This document shows positions 32,033-41,083 of a stretch of DNA of 49,469 nt, piece by piece. The notes beneath the pieces are model-generated. The model saw only the letters and a list, made by a program, of their open reading frames with translations, did not search any database and was not told where the DNA came from. How positions within the stretch are numbered: position 1 is the first letter of the stretch; each line of letters starts with the position of its first letter. The translations under genes and the position numbers were made by a program. This DNA is from Pseudomonadota bacterium. Lineage in GTDB: Bacteria; Cyanobacteriota; Vampirovibrionia; Obscuribacterales; Obscuribacteraceae. The stretch covers positions 1 through 49,469 of the forward strand of contig JAJPJO010000264.1 in the NCBI GenBank assembly GCA_021324135.1. Direction: 5' to 3'.

Positions 32033-33067
32033 ATGAATCCGACGATTATTTCAGTTGTCTCAGCGATGGCGGCTGCGGCCTGGTCTGTGCTGACCTGGCA
32101 GACGGAACAGAAAAAGGCACGTCAGTTAAAGCGCGATGAAATGTCTGCGCAGTACGTTAATACCTTTATTTTGGCAACGCAGGAACTGCAGAGAAAACTG
32201 TTCAAGATTCTCGAGCAGGACGAGCTCTCCTATTACAGATCGAAGGATAAACAGCCCATCGACCCTGCCTCACCATTTGCGATCGAAATTCTCTACGACA
32301 TGAGCAACTTCTTTGGTTGGGGCCTGCTGACCTTTCGGTTCGGACCTTATACGAGGGATTCGCATATGATCGCCATGATGGCACAGGTAGGCGAAGTACT
32401 CGACTCGCGGAGCAGATTTTCAGGCGATGCATTTCGATTCACGCTGAGCGACAGGGTCGCTCTGGGCGAGGCAGTCGTGCGACGCGTAGGTGAGACACCG
32501 GTGGGTCCTGCCTTTATTACCGTCTCGCGATTTAAATTTGCCGAAGAAATTGCCAACGAGCACAGCGAGCGCGCCGCGCTTTTTCGCAGCGATGAGGTTC
32601 GCTGCGCGTTGTCGGCAATCGATCGGGCAATTCAAGGCGAGCCTCTTGAGGGGCGCGATCGTCTTTCTGTTCTGCAGAATTTGCTCGTAGAAATGCTTGC
32701 GTACCTGGAAAAGGAAGAAGGGTTTCGCACCGCTTATGGCGAAAGACGAAAGGCGCTGGTGCATCTAAGTGAAGCGCACCCTTTGAGAAGAGGTGACATT
32801 TCTGTTGTTCATCACATTCCCGGAAGAATTCGTTTGAGCGTGCCTGAGCTGAGAGTGGATGAGAGGCTGGCTTCACTCTTGCAGGCTCGACTGCAATTGC
32901 TCAATCATGTTCGTGATGTTCGGATCAATAGAAACGCAGCTTCCGTCGTAATCGTTTATTCTACCGATGTCTCTGAGTCAGAGTTTTTGAATGCGCTCAT
33001 GAAGTCGCTGTGCGAGTATGAGCCGGCAGTTCAGGAGAAGAAGTCGAGGAAAGTCTTGCTGCGCTGA
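32033..33067 (+). CDS. Unknown protein with HMA_2-like C-terminal domain
   Basis: A short hydrophobic start (about 5-20, ISVVSAMAAAAWSVL) may anchor this 344-residue protein. The middle is unrecognised and helical. The C-terminal part (about residues 262-330, HIPGRIRLSVPEL, then VRDVRINRNAASVVIVYS) matches the HMA_2 pattern of heavy-metal-associated-like domains, but no CxxC metal site is present. Such domains often sit on transport ATPases; here it is alone. The start is ATG 32033 or a TTG 21 bases earlier; the ribosome binding site is weak. Confidence 0.6.
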   Translation: MNPTIISVVSAMAAAAWSVLTWQTEQKKARQLKRDEMSAQYVNTFILATQELQRKLFKILEQDELSYYRSKDKQPIDPASPFAIEILYDMSNFFGWGLLTFRFGPYTRDSHMIAMMAQVGEVLDSRSRFSGDAFRFTLSDRVALGEAVVRRVGETPVGPAFITVSRFKFAEEIANEHSERAALFRSDEVRCALSAIDRAIQGEPLEGRDRLSVLQNLLVEMLAYLEKEEGFRTAYGERRKALVHLSEAHPLRRGDISVVHHIPGRIRLSVPELRVDERLASLLQARLQLLNHVRDVRINRNAASVVIVYSTDVSESEFLNALMKSLCEYEPAVQEKKSRKVLLR

Positions 33068-33188
33068 ATGTCAATCCTTCACTATTGGCTGGCAGCCTTA
33101 GTGCTGTCTTCAGGAGATAATGAGCTGAAGACATGCCGATTGGGTACATTAGCCTCTAGAAGCAAACGCTCGTGCTACGCACAACCTC

Positions 33189-35339
33189 GTGAAGCAACAG
33201 ATTTTATTATTAGCGCTTATCAGCATTAGTCTTTGTGGTAGTGTGGCTGCCGAGGAACGGACTGCTGCATCAATTCTAGCTCTGGTCAAAGGGTACGAGG
33301 ACAAAAACGATTACTCAAGAGCAATAAAGGAATTGGACAAGGTGATTAAACTATCACCAAGCGACGCATCACTATGGATGCGGCAGTCGATGGGCTATTG
33401 TCACCTCAATGATTATAAGAATGCCTTGCGCGCTGCCGATCGTGCCTGCGAGCTTAAACCAAAAGATGCTCACTATTTACAGCATCGCGCCAATCTCCTT
33501 TCGCTTCTCGGGCAGAACGGCAAAGCTCTTCCTGCGTACAAGGCCGCAGCAATGGCTGATCCCGGCGACATGCTGGTGGGCTGCAGATATCAACTTGCCA
33601 AACTGACGCTGGAGAAGAATCCAAACATAAATGAAGCAATCAAATCTTTCGACGAAGCTATAAAAAAATATCCCGAGAATGCAGAGCTCTTGCATTGGCG
33701 TGCCGAGGCATATGCCCGCAACAACGATGGCAAAGGCTGTCTCAGAGATGCTTTAAAGGCCTTTTCAATCGATCACAATGAAGCTGCCTTGAACGGACAC
33801 GCTGAAGCGCTCAAGGCTCATAAGCAATTTAATCCTGCCATCGAACTCGTTTCATATGCCCTCAAGAGTAAACCACAGGCGGCCGATCTCTACTTCATGA
33901 GAGCCGCACTATATGCCGATCTTAAACATTTTGATCTTGCTCTCCGCGATATGGATTCTGCCATTAAGATCAAGCCAAACGATTATCACTGTTGGCTGGC
34001 GCGATCGCACATTTGCTGCTCCATGCAAGACTACAATAACGCACTTCAGAATGTCGATCGAGCCGTTTCGCTTTGCCCGAAAACAGATGCTTCACTGCTG
34101 GCGCATAAGAGCAATATTCTAACAATACTCAACAGGAGAAAAGAGGCACTGAGCGCAATGGCAGCGGCATGCAAAGCCGATCCAAAAAGCGTCTATTGCT
34201 CATGCCGGTATGCCGCGCTTACATTAGACGATGAGAAAGATATGGCCCCGGCGATCAAAACTTTTACTGCCGGTCTGAGGCAAGAGCCACAAAATTCCGA
34301 TTTTATGCATTGGAGAGCACTGGCATTCGAAAGAAACAACCAGCTGGAAAGCGCCGTGAATGATGTCTGTAATGCCTTTGCGATCAACCACAGCGCCGGC
34401 ATGGTAGCCGAGCACTTCGAATGGATGCGAGCCCATCATCATAATGGAATTGCCCTTGCACTGGCTGATAAGTGCATCAAAGAACAGCCTAAAATCCCCG
34501 AATTGTTTGTCTTGCGCTCTCGCGGCCGGCTGGATGCTAAGCAGATTAGTGGCGCCCAAAACGATCTCGCCAAGGCGTTTCAACTTGATCCGAAGAACAC
34601 CGATGCGTTGGGCCTGTCTGCAGACCTTAAGATGGAACAGCTCGACTACGATGGTGCTTTAAGCGATTATTCCAGAGCGCTTGAGCTTAAGCCTGACCAC
34701 ATTATTCTGCTGGAGCGCCGAGCCTTAGCTTATAAAGAATTGCAGCAACCAAAGGAATGCTTAGCTGATTTGGAGCACCTCTATCGTCTATATCCGCAAA
34801 AGCGACGGGATACAGTTTCCATCTTGGCCTGGTGCTATGAGTCGCAAAACAGAAAGAAAGATGCTGAGAGACTTTATCGCGAAGTCATGTCCGGGTCCGA
34901 TCGAGATCAAAGAAGCGGAGCTGCGTTGAATCTGGCAAGATTGCTCATGAATGAAAATCGAACGGCCGAGGCGATTGAGGTATACAAACAATTGAATAAA
35001 AATGATCCGCAAGCGCATATTCATGCACGAATTGCAAAGGGCTATTCGAAACTCATGAATTGGCAGGAGGCAGTCAAAGAGCTGACATGCGCTATAGAGC
35101 TTGATTCAAAACAGACCAGCTATTATTCAGAACGCGCCGAAGCTTATGTGCACTTGCATAATTATAAGAGTGCAGTGGATGATTATTCGGTCGTGATCCA
35201 GCGCGACCGTGTTCAGACCCCGAGGTTTTTGCGGGCGCGGGCTGATGTTTACGATAAGTGGGGCAAAGTCGGTTTGGCAAACAAGGATCGAAACGAGGCT
35301 TCCGCCATCATCAAAGATGTGATGATGAACTCGCACTGA
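33189..35339 (+). CDS. Large secreted TPR-repeat protein
   Basis: A signal peptide (MKQQILLLALISISLCGSVAAEE) begins at a GTG without an obvious ribosome binding site. The rest of the 716 residues is nearly all tetratricopeptide repeats, about 15 units, with typical NDYKNALRAADRACELKP and DYDGALSDYSRALELKPD segments. TPRs bind other proteins; outside the cytoplasm this could scaffold envelope complexes. Several Cys residues are scattered in it. The gene is convergent with the FG-GAP-like gene, with 11 bases between the stops. Confidence 0.85.
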   Translation: MKQQILLLALISISLCGSVAAEERTAASILALVKGYEDKNDYSRAIKELDKVIKLSPSDASLWMRQSMGYCHLNDYKNALRAADRACELKPKDAHYLQHRANLLSLLGQNGKALPAYKAAAMADPGDMLVGCRYQLAKLTLEKNPNINEAIKSFDEAIKKYPENAELLHWRAEAYARNNDGKGCLRDALKAFSIDHNEAALNGHAEALKAHKQFNPAIELVSYALKSKPQAADLYFMRAALYADLKHFDLALRDMDSAIKIKPNDYHCWLARSHICCSMQDYNNALQNVDRAVSLCPKTDASLLAHKSNILTILNRRKEALSAMAAACKADPKSVYCSCRYAALTLDDEKDMAPAIKTFTAGLRQEPQNSDFMHWRALAFERNNQLESAVNDVCNAFAINHSAGMVAEHFEWMRAHHHNGIALALADKCIKEQPKIPELFVLRSRGRLDAKQISGAQNDLAKAFQLDPKNTDALGLSADLKMEQLDYDGALSDYSRALELKPDHIILLERRALAYKELQQPKECLADLEHLYRLYPQKRRDTVSILAWCYESQNRKKDAERLYREVMSGSDRDQRSGAALNLARLLMNENRTAEAIEVYKQLNKNDPQAHIHARIAKGYSKLMNWQEAVKELTCAIELDSKQTSYYSERAEAYVHLHNYKSAVDDYSVVIQRDRVQTPRFLRARADVYDKWGKVGLANKDRNEASAIIKDVMMNSH

Positions 35340-35350
35340 TGATCATCCTG

Positions 35351-36115
35351 TTAGTCGGCAACATCTGCAATAGTGGCGTTTGATTTCAGGTCAATCATCT
35401 TGTATGCCTGACTAAAGCGCTCTTCCTTGACCTTCTCTCGCGCTCCAACCTTAATCCACTTCTTATTTACGTGCTCGTACTGCTGAGTCTCAAAGCGAGG
35501 ATTTTTACCATCTATGGCGAACAATTGATATGCGGTCTCCTTCGGCTTTTCAGCAGGAGGGCTCTCCACATAGTCGGACGTGAGAATCGTCGCTAAACGT
35601 CGACGCTTTTTTGGGTTGAGACTGTAAAGAAAGACTGTGCTCGTCGATTCTCCCATATTGGTAAACCCGCCCTCGAGCGCGATCTCGTTGAGACCGTCGC
35701 CGTCCAGGTCAGGCAGGCATATTATGCCGTACTCCCAACCGCCTTGATAAGCAAAATGTCCTACCAATTTCCCATTTTCAAAGACGGCAATACCATCATT
35801 TGCAAAATTGTGTCCTGTGCTGTTATACCGATACAAGAATGCCGTTTGCTTGGCCCGCCTTGAGGTAAAGAATCCTTCGGTCTTGCCGCACACTTCAAAT
35901 TCCGAATCGCATTGCCAGAAATCTTTTGCTCTTGTCAGAACTTTCCTCTTCACCAATGCTTGTTCCGCCTTCGTGATTTTCGGGTCTGCTTTCTGTATGC
36001 GGCCGTCTATAATCGGTCTTGCAGTCGGCGCCGCAATTGCCTCAAGATGTGTATCTCCTGCAAACATGAGCGCGCTTAAGAAGATACAATAATTGGTCGC
36101 AACCCTGATGCTCAT
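35351..36115 (-). CDS. Secreted protein with FG-GAP/VCBS-like segment
   Basis: Starting at ATG 36115 (AAGGA upstream) the protein has a signal peptide (MSIRVATNYCIFLSALMFAG, about 1-20). A longer frame to 36181 would place 22 charged residues ahead of it. The remaining ~230 residues hold a calcium-binding-like loop LPDLDGDGLNEIALEGG, as in FG-GAP/VCBS repeats. The rest is unrecognised. A surface or periplasmic role is likely. Confidence 0.6.
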   Translation of the reverse strand: MSIRVATNYCIFLSALMFAGDTHLEAIAAPTARPIIDGRIQKADPKITKAEQALVKRKVLTRAKDFWQCDSEFEVCGKTEGFFTSRRAKQTAFLYRYNSTGHNFANDGIAVFENGKLVGHFAYQGGWEYGIICLPDLDGDGLNEIALEGGFTNMGESTSTVFLYSLNPKKRRRLATILTSDYVESPPAEKPKETAYQLFAIDGKNPRFETQQYEHVNKKWIKVGAREKVKEERFSQAYKMIDLKSNATIADVAD

Positions 36116-36239
36116 CTGTAAAATCCTTGCACTCCTCTCTGCATGATCTTCTACTTTGGCAAATGAAAAGTTAGGATGCAATCTCTATGGCAACTGCATC
36201 CTATTTTGGGTGATTATAAAAGGATCGTTCTGACCCTGA

Positions 36240-37031
36240 TTAAAACGCGCTCTTAATGACTCCGCCATCGACTCGAAGTGCCGCACCTGTTGTTGCTGAG
36301 GCGAGTGGGCTTGATATATAAGTCACTAGAGAAGCCACTTCCTCCGGAGTTGCAAAACGCTTGATCAAGGAGGTCGGTCTCACCTTCTGGAAGAATTCTT
36401 TCTCAACTTCATTTGCCGACTTTTTCTCGCCTTTCGCTAGATTATCTACAAATTCTTCCACTCCCCTGGATTTTGTCGGTCCGGGAAGGATGGTATTGAC
36501 GGTGATACCAGTACCGGCAACAGTTTCCGCCAGACCCCGCGAGATTGCTAGCTGTGCAGTCTTCGTCATTCCATAATGAATCATCTCTGCTGGAATCTGC
36601 ACGCCGCTTTCGCTGGAAATAAAAACAATTCTTCCCCAATTGGCCTTGCGCATCGAGGGCAAGAAAAGTCGAGCCAGCCGAATCCCGCTCAAAACATTCA
36701 CTTCAAAAATGTTGAGCCAGTCATCATCAGATATTTCTTCAAAAGCTTTAGGCTCATAGATACCTAAGTTATTGACGAGAATTTGTACATCCGGATATTG
36801 ACGAGCTAGTTCCTGTGCGGCATCAGCCTTGCTCAAATCGCCTGCGAAACCTACTGCGGTTCCATGCTTGGAGTTGGCGAGCTCTTTTAGTGCCGCCTCG
36901 ACAGATTGCTGACTTCTTCCGTTTACAATAACCTTCGCGCCTTCATGCAACAGAGCGTCTGCAATTGCAAAACCGATACCTGCCGTGCTAGCACTGACCA
37001 GCGCTAGCTTATCTTTTAGTCTTAAATCCAT
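36240..37031 (-). CDS. Short-chain dehydrogenase/reductase
   Basis: This classical SDR of about 263 residues has the cofactor loop ALVSASTAGIGFAIA (10-24), NNLGIYEP (about 83-90), the catalytic Ser in FISSESG and Tyr-x3-Lys in HYGMTK, and ends in LRVDGGVIKSAF. It oxidises or reduces an unknown alcohol or ketone with NAD(P)H. The start at 37031 has GAGGA upstream; a longer frame to 37064 adds 11 residues before the typical start. Confidence 0.93.
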   Translation of the reverse strand: MDLRLKDKLALVSASTAGIGFAIADALLHEGAKVIVNGRSQQSVEAALKELANSKHGTAVGFAGDLSKADAAQELARQYPDVQILVNNLGIYEPKAFEEISDDDWLNIFEVNVLSGIRLARLFLPSMRKANWGRIVFISSESGVQIPAEMIHYGMTKTAQLAISRGLAETVAGTGITVNTILPGPTKSRGVEEFVDNLAKGEKKSANEVEKEFFQKVRPTSLIKRFATPEEVASLVTYISSPLASATTGAALRVDGGVIKSAF

Positions 37032-37290
37032 TATTCGTCCTCGAGAAAGAATGTCTTCGAACATTGGCGTTTATATCATAAAACGTTCGGAGGGAGAATT
37101 ACGCCTCGTCTCAGCCTTTGACACAAATCGTAGGACGGATCTGTCACCTCAATTCCAACCAACAAGGAGGTCTGTGGCAAGAAGTACACCTGTGCCACCC
37201 AATGGACGGCTGGGAAGGCGGAAAACTTGTGAGGTTAGGTTGCGAGCATGATGGACATTTGTACCATAGAGCGGTACAATAACCCTATAA

Positions 37291-37368
37291 TGGCGGCTTA
37301 TTTTCCGTTGGAATGGCAGCCGAGGTGAAGCGACAGATGTTTATCTGGATGACCATAGTTATGAGTGA
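37291..37368 (+). pseudogene. higB: C-terminal remnant of a HigB-type toxin
   Basis: The frame ending at the TGA at 37366-37368 reads WRLIFRWNGSRGEATDVYLD and DHSYE. This matches the end of RelE/HigB toxins (WRICFRW-x-GDAYDVEIVDYH type). An in-frame TAA lies just ahead of the Trp, and frameshifted traces (VPPNGRL near 37195-37215, like VPP-NRLEAL) lie upstream. It ends eight bases before the antitoxin gene, the normal toxin-antitoxin spacing. Confidence 0.6.
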
Positions 37369-37376
37369 GGCGTGTC

Positions 37377-37697
37377 ATGTTGCTAACCAAGCGTAAGCCC
37401 GCAAGCGTGGGTGAAATCCTAACCGAAGAGTTCTTGGAGCCTATGGGGCTGACACAGACCGCTTTAGCGAGAGCGATGGGAGTACAGCGCAAGCATGTCA
37501 ACGAATTGTGCAATGACCGCAGGGCTATAACTGCCGCAACTGCGCTTATTCTTGCCCGAGTGTTTGGCAACAGTCCAGATTTTTGGTTGAACGTGCAGCG
37601 ACGCACCGATTTGTGGGAAGCGATGCACTCGCCCAAGGAACGCGAGCGCATTAAACGCGCTCGACCACTGCGAAAGAGTGGAAAGCGGACAGCATGA
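37377..37697 (+). CDS. higA: HigA-family antitoxin
   Basis: This ~106-residue protein is typical of HigA antitoxins: RKPASVGEILTEEFLEPMGLTQTALARAMGV at the start, helix-turn-helix VQRKHVNELCNDRRAIT, then ALILARVFGNSPDFWLNVQ. HigA binds its toxin HigB and represses the operon. The toxin ahead of it is decayed, so this is a solitary antitoxin. GAGG lies about seven bases before ATG 37377; the frame also opens at 37365. Confidence 0.9.
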   Translation: MLLTKRKPASVGEILTEEFLEPMGLTQTALARAMGVQRKHVNELCNDRRAITAATALILARVFGNSPDFWLNVQRRTDLWEAMHSPKERERIKRARPLRKSGKRTA

Positions 37698-37787
37698 CGT
37701 GCACGTCAGCCATCCGCATCCGGAAAGCACCGGATTTCGTGCGCGTGCATGAAGTAGTGCTGTTACCCTGGCATTCCGTGCCGATCG

Positions 37788-40100
37788 TTAGTCTGTGATA
37801 ACCATAATCGAACGATGCGTTTTCATGAGTTCTCTAATCTTGCTTTTGCTTACTTTTGTTCCTTTGATCTGAATCTCAATCAGATTCCTGTAGCTCGCCA
37901 AATTGGCCATTCCCTTTTCAGTAATCGGACAGTCATTCAAAAATAGATATCGCAGTCTGGGCAGATCGGATAGGACTTTCATGCCTTCATCGCCAATCTT
38001 TGTGCGATTCAAAGCCAACCACTCCAACTTCCGGCAAGGAAGGAAATTCCTGCTTCCCTCATCGGTAATTGGATTGCCTTGCAAACTCAACTCGCTCAGT
38101 TTTGTCAGGTGGTTCAGGGAAAGTAGATCTCGGTCGCCCAGACTGCAATCGTTTAGAAATAGCCTGCCCAGACTCCCAGGAAGTTGACCAATTGTGATTC
38201 CCGACAGCTTTGTCTGGTTCGCTTGGAACTCGCATAGCCGAGTCATGTGCGCAAAAACGTCAGCCGATTTATCCGTAGCGTTCACGCCTTCCATGTGCAA
38301 AGTCTCCAGATTTATTAGAGAGCGCAGAGGTGATAAGCCCGTATCAGACACATCGGTCCCGCTTATTGCCAACCGCCTCAAGCCAGTCAGCTTCGCAACG
38401 AACTCCATGCCGGCGTCATCGACCCGGCTACTCGAGAGATAGAGACCTTGCAAGGTCCGTACTTTGCAGAGTGCCTTGATTCCCCGATCGGAAACGATCG
38501 TTCTTCTAACAGAGATCTCTTTCAAATGCGGGAATCGATTCACCAATTCATTCAGTCCGTCATCCGTGATACCAGTCTCGTTCAAATTGATTCTGCGAAG
38601 ATTCCTTTGCGAAGTGATCAATCGCATAATTTCTTCGTTAGTAGCGCCCGGCGTCATGTCCAGATCCCATTTGAACCTGCCGTTGTCTGCCAGTGCGATT
38701 TCCGGTTCATTGGCATTATTATCCGATGATTGATTGTGGATAGATTCATTTTGGCTATGGCCCAACTTTTTGGTCAAAGAGACTTTGCTTGTCTCGACGT
38801 CGTGGTCCTGCCTGGCTGGCTTGAACCAACTTGTCAGAAACGCTGCCATTACCGTTATCATCAAGGCGCACAAAACTATAGACCTTACAAGCGCGCGGTC
38901 GATTCTGAAGCCAGCCAGCGGCGCTGCCTGCGGCAAGCGCATCTGAGACGTCAACTCTTGAATCTCGGGATTTTCTATGGCATTCGTCTGGTTTAGCAAA
39001 GCCTGCGCCGAGTTGAATCTGTCCTCAGGCTCCTTAGCCAGACATCTCCGTATCAACGCTTCAATCTCAACGGGAAATCTCTTGCCAGTTGCTTCTGACA
39101 GAGATTGTGGTTCCTGGTTTACGTGCATGGAGATTGTCTCCAGGTCCGTATTGCCGCGAAATAGCGGCAGTCCCGTGAGAGCTTCAAACAAAACACAACC
39201 AAGGGCATATATCTCGGAACGAGCGTCATACGACTTGCCCTGTGCCTGCTCAGGAGACATGTATTGAGGGGTGCCGACCAGCGTTCTATTTTGATAAAAC
39301 GTGGGCTCCTGATTTTCACTAACTATTCGGGCAACACCGAAGTCGATGAGCTTCACATCTTTGTCACCAGATTCGGTATCATATAACAAAATGTTCGACG
39401 GCTTCAAATCTCGATGCAAGATTCCGATACTGTGCGCATGGATGAGAGCGCTCGACACTGACAATAGAATTCGTATGCACAAATCCAGAGGTAGCGCGCC
39501 ATTGTCGGTAATGAATTTTTGCAGGTTTACTGCATTTTCCAGATACTCAAGAACCAGGTAGGGAACGCCGGTTTCAGTGGGACCAAAATCAAAGACTCGA
39601 ATGATGTTTGGATGGTTCAGCTTACTTGTTGTTCTTGCTTCCTTCTGAAATGTGATCAACTGCTCAGGCGTAAGGTTGTGAAGAATCTTCACTGCGACCT
39701 TTTTCGCCAGCACTCTGTCTCGGCATAGATACACTTTGCCGCTCCCTCCCGAACCGAGCAATAACTCGGGCTTGTACCGCTCGATGGGGAATGCGCTCCT
39801 ATCGACAGGTAGCTCGGGCGCCTCCTCATGAGCCGGATGTTCCTTACTCTCTGGGAACTGCGTCGGCGATGGATTCTTGCAAGAGCATGCATTTGAGCTG
39901 AGAATCCATTGCGTGAGTGTTCCGGATCTTCCTATGTAGATGCGTTTACCGCAGGCGCTGCAAAGCCTGACATAGGAAGACTCCTGTGCAGGGGGCATAT
40001 CTTCGCAGCGGCAAGATGCTATAAACACTGTATGAAAGCCGCCAGAGGCTTTGGCCTTTGGTTTTAGACAGACGCGGCATATGTCTTCCGGCTCTTTCAT
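37788..40100 (-). CDS. Membrane Ser/Thr kinase with Cys-rich N-terminus and LRR tail
   Basis: This 770-residue protein opens with four Cys pairs (9/11 region, 30/32, 47/50 and 72/74) likely binding zinc. A kinase domain (about 109-370) has LLGSGGSGKVY, Lys138, HRDLKPSN (Asp231), DFGVAR (Asp253) and SPEQAQG. A membrane helix lies near 402-425, followed by about eight leucine-rich repeats (about 490-760, for example LRYLFLNDCPITEKGM). It phosphorylates cytoplasmic proteins and likely senses through the outer LRRs. It shares plan with the kinase at 27673-30264 but lacks the TPR tail. Confidence 0.93.
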   Translation of the reverse strand: MKEPEDICRVCLKPKAKASGGFHTVFIASCRCEDMPPAQESSYVRLCSACGKRIYIGRSGTLTQWILSSNACSCKNPSPTQFPESKEHPAHEEAPELPVDRSAFPIERYKPELLLGSGGSGKVYLCRDRVLAKKVAVKILHNLTPEQLITFQKEARTTSKLNHPNIIRVFDFGPTETGVPYLVLEYLENAVNLQKFITDNGALPLDLCIRILLSVSSALIHAHSIGILHRDLKPSNILLYDTESGDKDVKLIDFGVARIVSENQEPTFYQNRTLVGTPQYMSPEQAQGKSYDARSEIYALGCVLFEALTGLPLFRGNTDLETISMHVNQEPQSLSEATGKRFPVEIEALIRRCLAKEPEDRFNSAQALLNQTNAIENPEIQELTSQMRLPQAAPLAGFRIDRALVRSIVLCALMITVMAAFLTSWFKPARQDHDVETSKVSLTKKLGHSQNESIHNQSSDNNANEPEIALADNGRFKWDLDMTPGATNEEIMRLITSQRNLRRINLNETGITDDGLNELVNRFPHLKEISVRRTIVSDRGIKALCKVRTLQGLYLSSSRVDDAGMEFVAKLTGLRRLAISGTDVSDTGLSPLRSLINLETLHMEGVNATDKSADVFAHMTRLCEFQANQTKLSGITIGQLPGSLGRLFLNDCSLGDRDLLSLNHLTKLSELSLQGNPITDEGSRNFLPCRKLEWLALNRTKIGDEGMKVLSDLPRLRYLFLNDCPITEKGMANLASYRNLIEIQIKGTKVSKSKIRELMKTHRSIMVITD

Positions 40101-40168
40101 TATTCTGGTAGTTGGTGGGTTGCAGCATACAGGTTAATATGATTGGGATCAATACATGTGGCTTGGTA

Positions 40169-41059
40169 ATGTTGACTCGGCGAATTTTCCTGAAGATGTG
40201 TCTTGCCCATTTAGCAATTTGCGGTGGCTCAGCCTTTGCTGGAACAGCTGGCTCTTATAGCTTTACTGGTGATGCTGTTTTTCAGCGCATCCTCAGTAAA
40301 GCTAAATCGCAGTGCTGGAGCGCTCTTCCAATTGGTGTGCTGGTCGGAAAGATTGGTACTGAATTTAGAGGCACGCCTTATCGTGCCGGCGTTCTCGAAG
40401 TGGATAAGAATCGAGAAGTTTGTTCGGCTAACATGTGCGCGGTCGACTGCGTCACGTTTGTCGAGACAGCTCTCGCCTTTGCTCGCATGCTTAAGAAAGG
40501 AGGCGGGAATCAGTCTGATTTTTTGGACGAGCTCAAGTTCATACGATATCGCGATGGACATCTGGGTGATTACACAAGCCGTCTGCATTACTCGAGCGAT
40601 TGGTTCATCAACAATGAGAAGAAAAATGTCTTCAAAATTCTCTCTGATCTGCAGGGCTCAAAAACTTTTGTGCCGAACGTTTACTTCATGTCTAAACATC
40701 CGGAGGCGTATCCCCAGCTTATGGGACATCCGGAGTTAGTGGAGAAAATCAAATCGCAGGAGAACGAACTTCATGGTCGATCGATCAGCTTCGTTCCGCT
40801 CGGCAAAATCAGGGGCGTGGAACGGCTTCTTCAAACCGGGGACATAATAGGCATATGCACGAGCGCTGCTGGACTGGATGTAGCGCACATGGGAATGATT
40901 GTTAGAGATCGAGGAACCGCGAAATTGATGCATGCATCATCAAAGAAAATGAAAGTCGTGCTCGAAGCCGAACCTCTTCACCAGGTTCTCAAAAAACCGA
41001 CTTACACAGGCATCATAATCGCGCGACCGCTCGAGATAAATGGCAAATCAACTGATTGA
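40169..41059 (+). CDS. DUF1460 (N-acetylmuramoyl-L-alanine amidase-like) protein
   Basis: The ~297-residue protein begins with a Tat-like signal (TRRIFLKMCLAHLAICG, about 2-18). The DUF1460 pattern is clear: GTPYRAGVLE, the nucleophile segment VDCVTFVETALAFAR, IRYRDGHLGDYTSRLHY, VYFMSKHPEAYPQL, and GLDVAHMGM with the His of an NlpC/P60-type site, then HASSKK. DUF1460 proteins are thought to cleave peptidoglycan peptides. ATG 40169 is chosen because the Tat-like signal starts there; the frame opens 57 bases upstream. Confidence 0.88.
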   Translation: MLTRRIFLKMCLAHLAICGGSAFAGTAGSYSFTGDAVFQRILSKAKSQCWSALPIGVLVGKIGTEFRGTPYRAGVLEVDKNREVCSANMCAVDCVTFVETALAFARMLKKGGGNQSDFLDELKFIRYRDGHLGDYTSRLHYSSDWFINNEKKNVFKILSDLQGSKTFVPNVYFMSKHPEAYPQLMGHPELVEKIKSQENELHGRSISFVPLGKIRGVERLLQTGDIIGICTSAAGLDVAHMGMIVRDRGTAKLMHASSKKMKVVLEAEPLHQVLKKPTYTGIIIARPLEINGKSTD

Positions 41060-41083
41060 GCGAAGCGCCGCAGCACCCTCGCA

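Noticed and set aside
36985..37251. Open frame upstream of the higB remnant, overlapping the SDR start
   Set aside because: It overlaps the SDR gene antisense and carries only a short trace that may derive from HigB; no start or binding site supports it.
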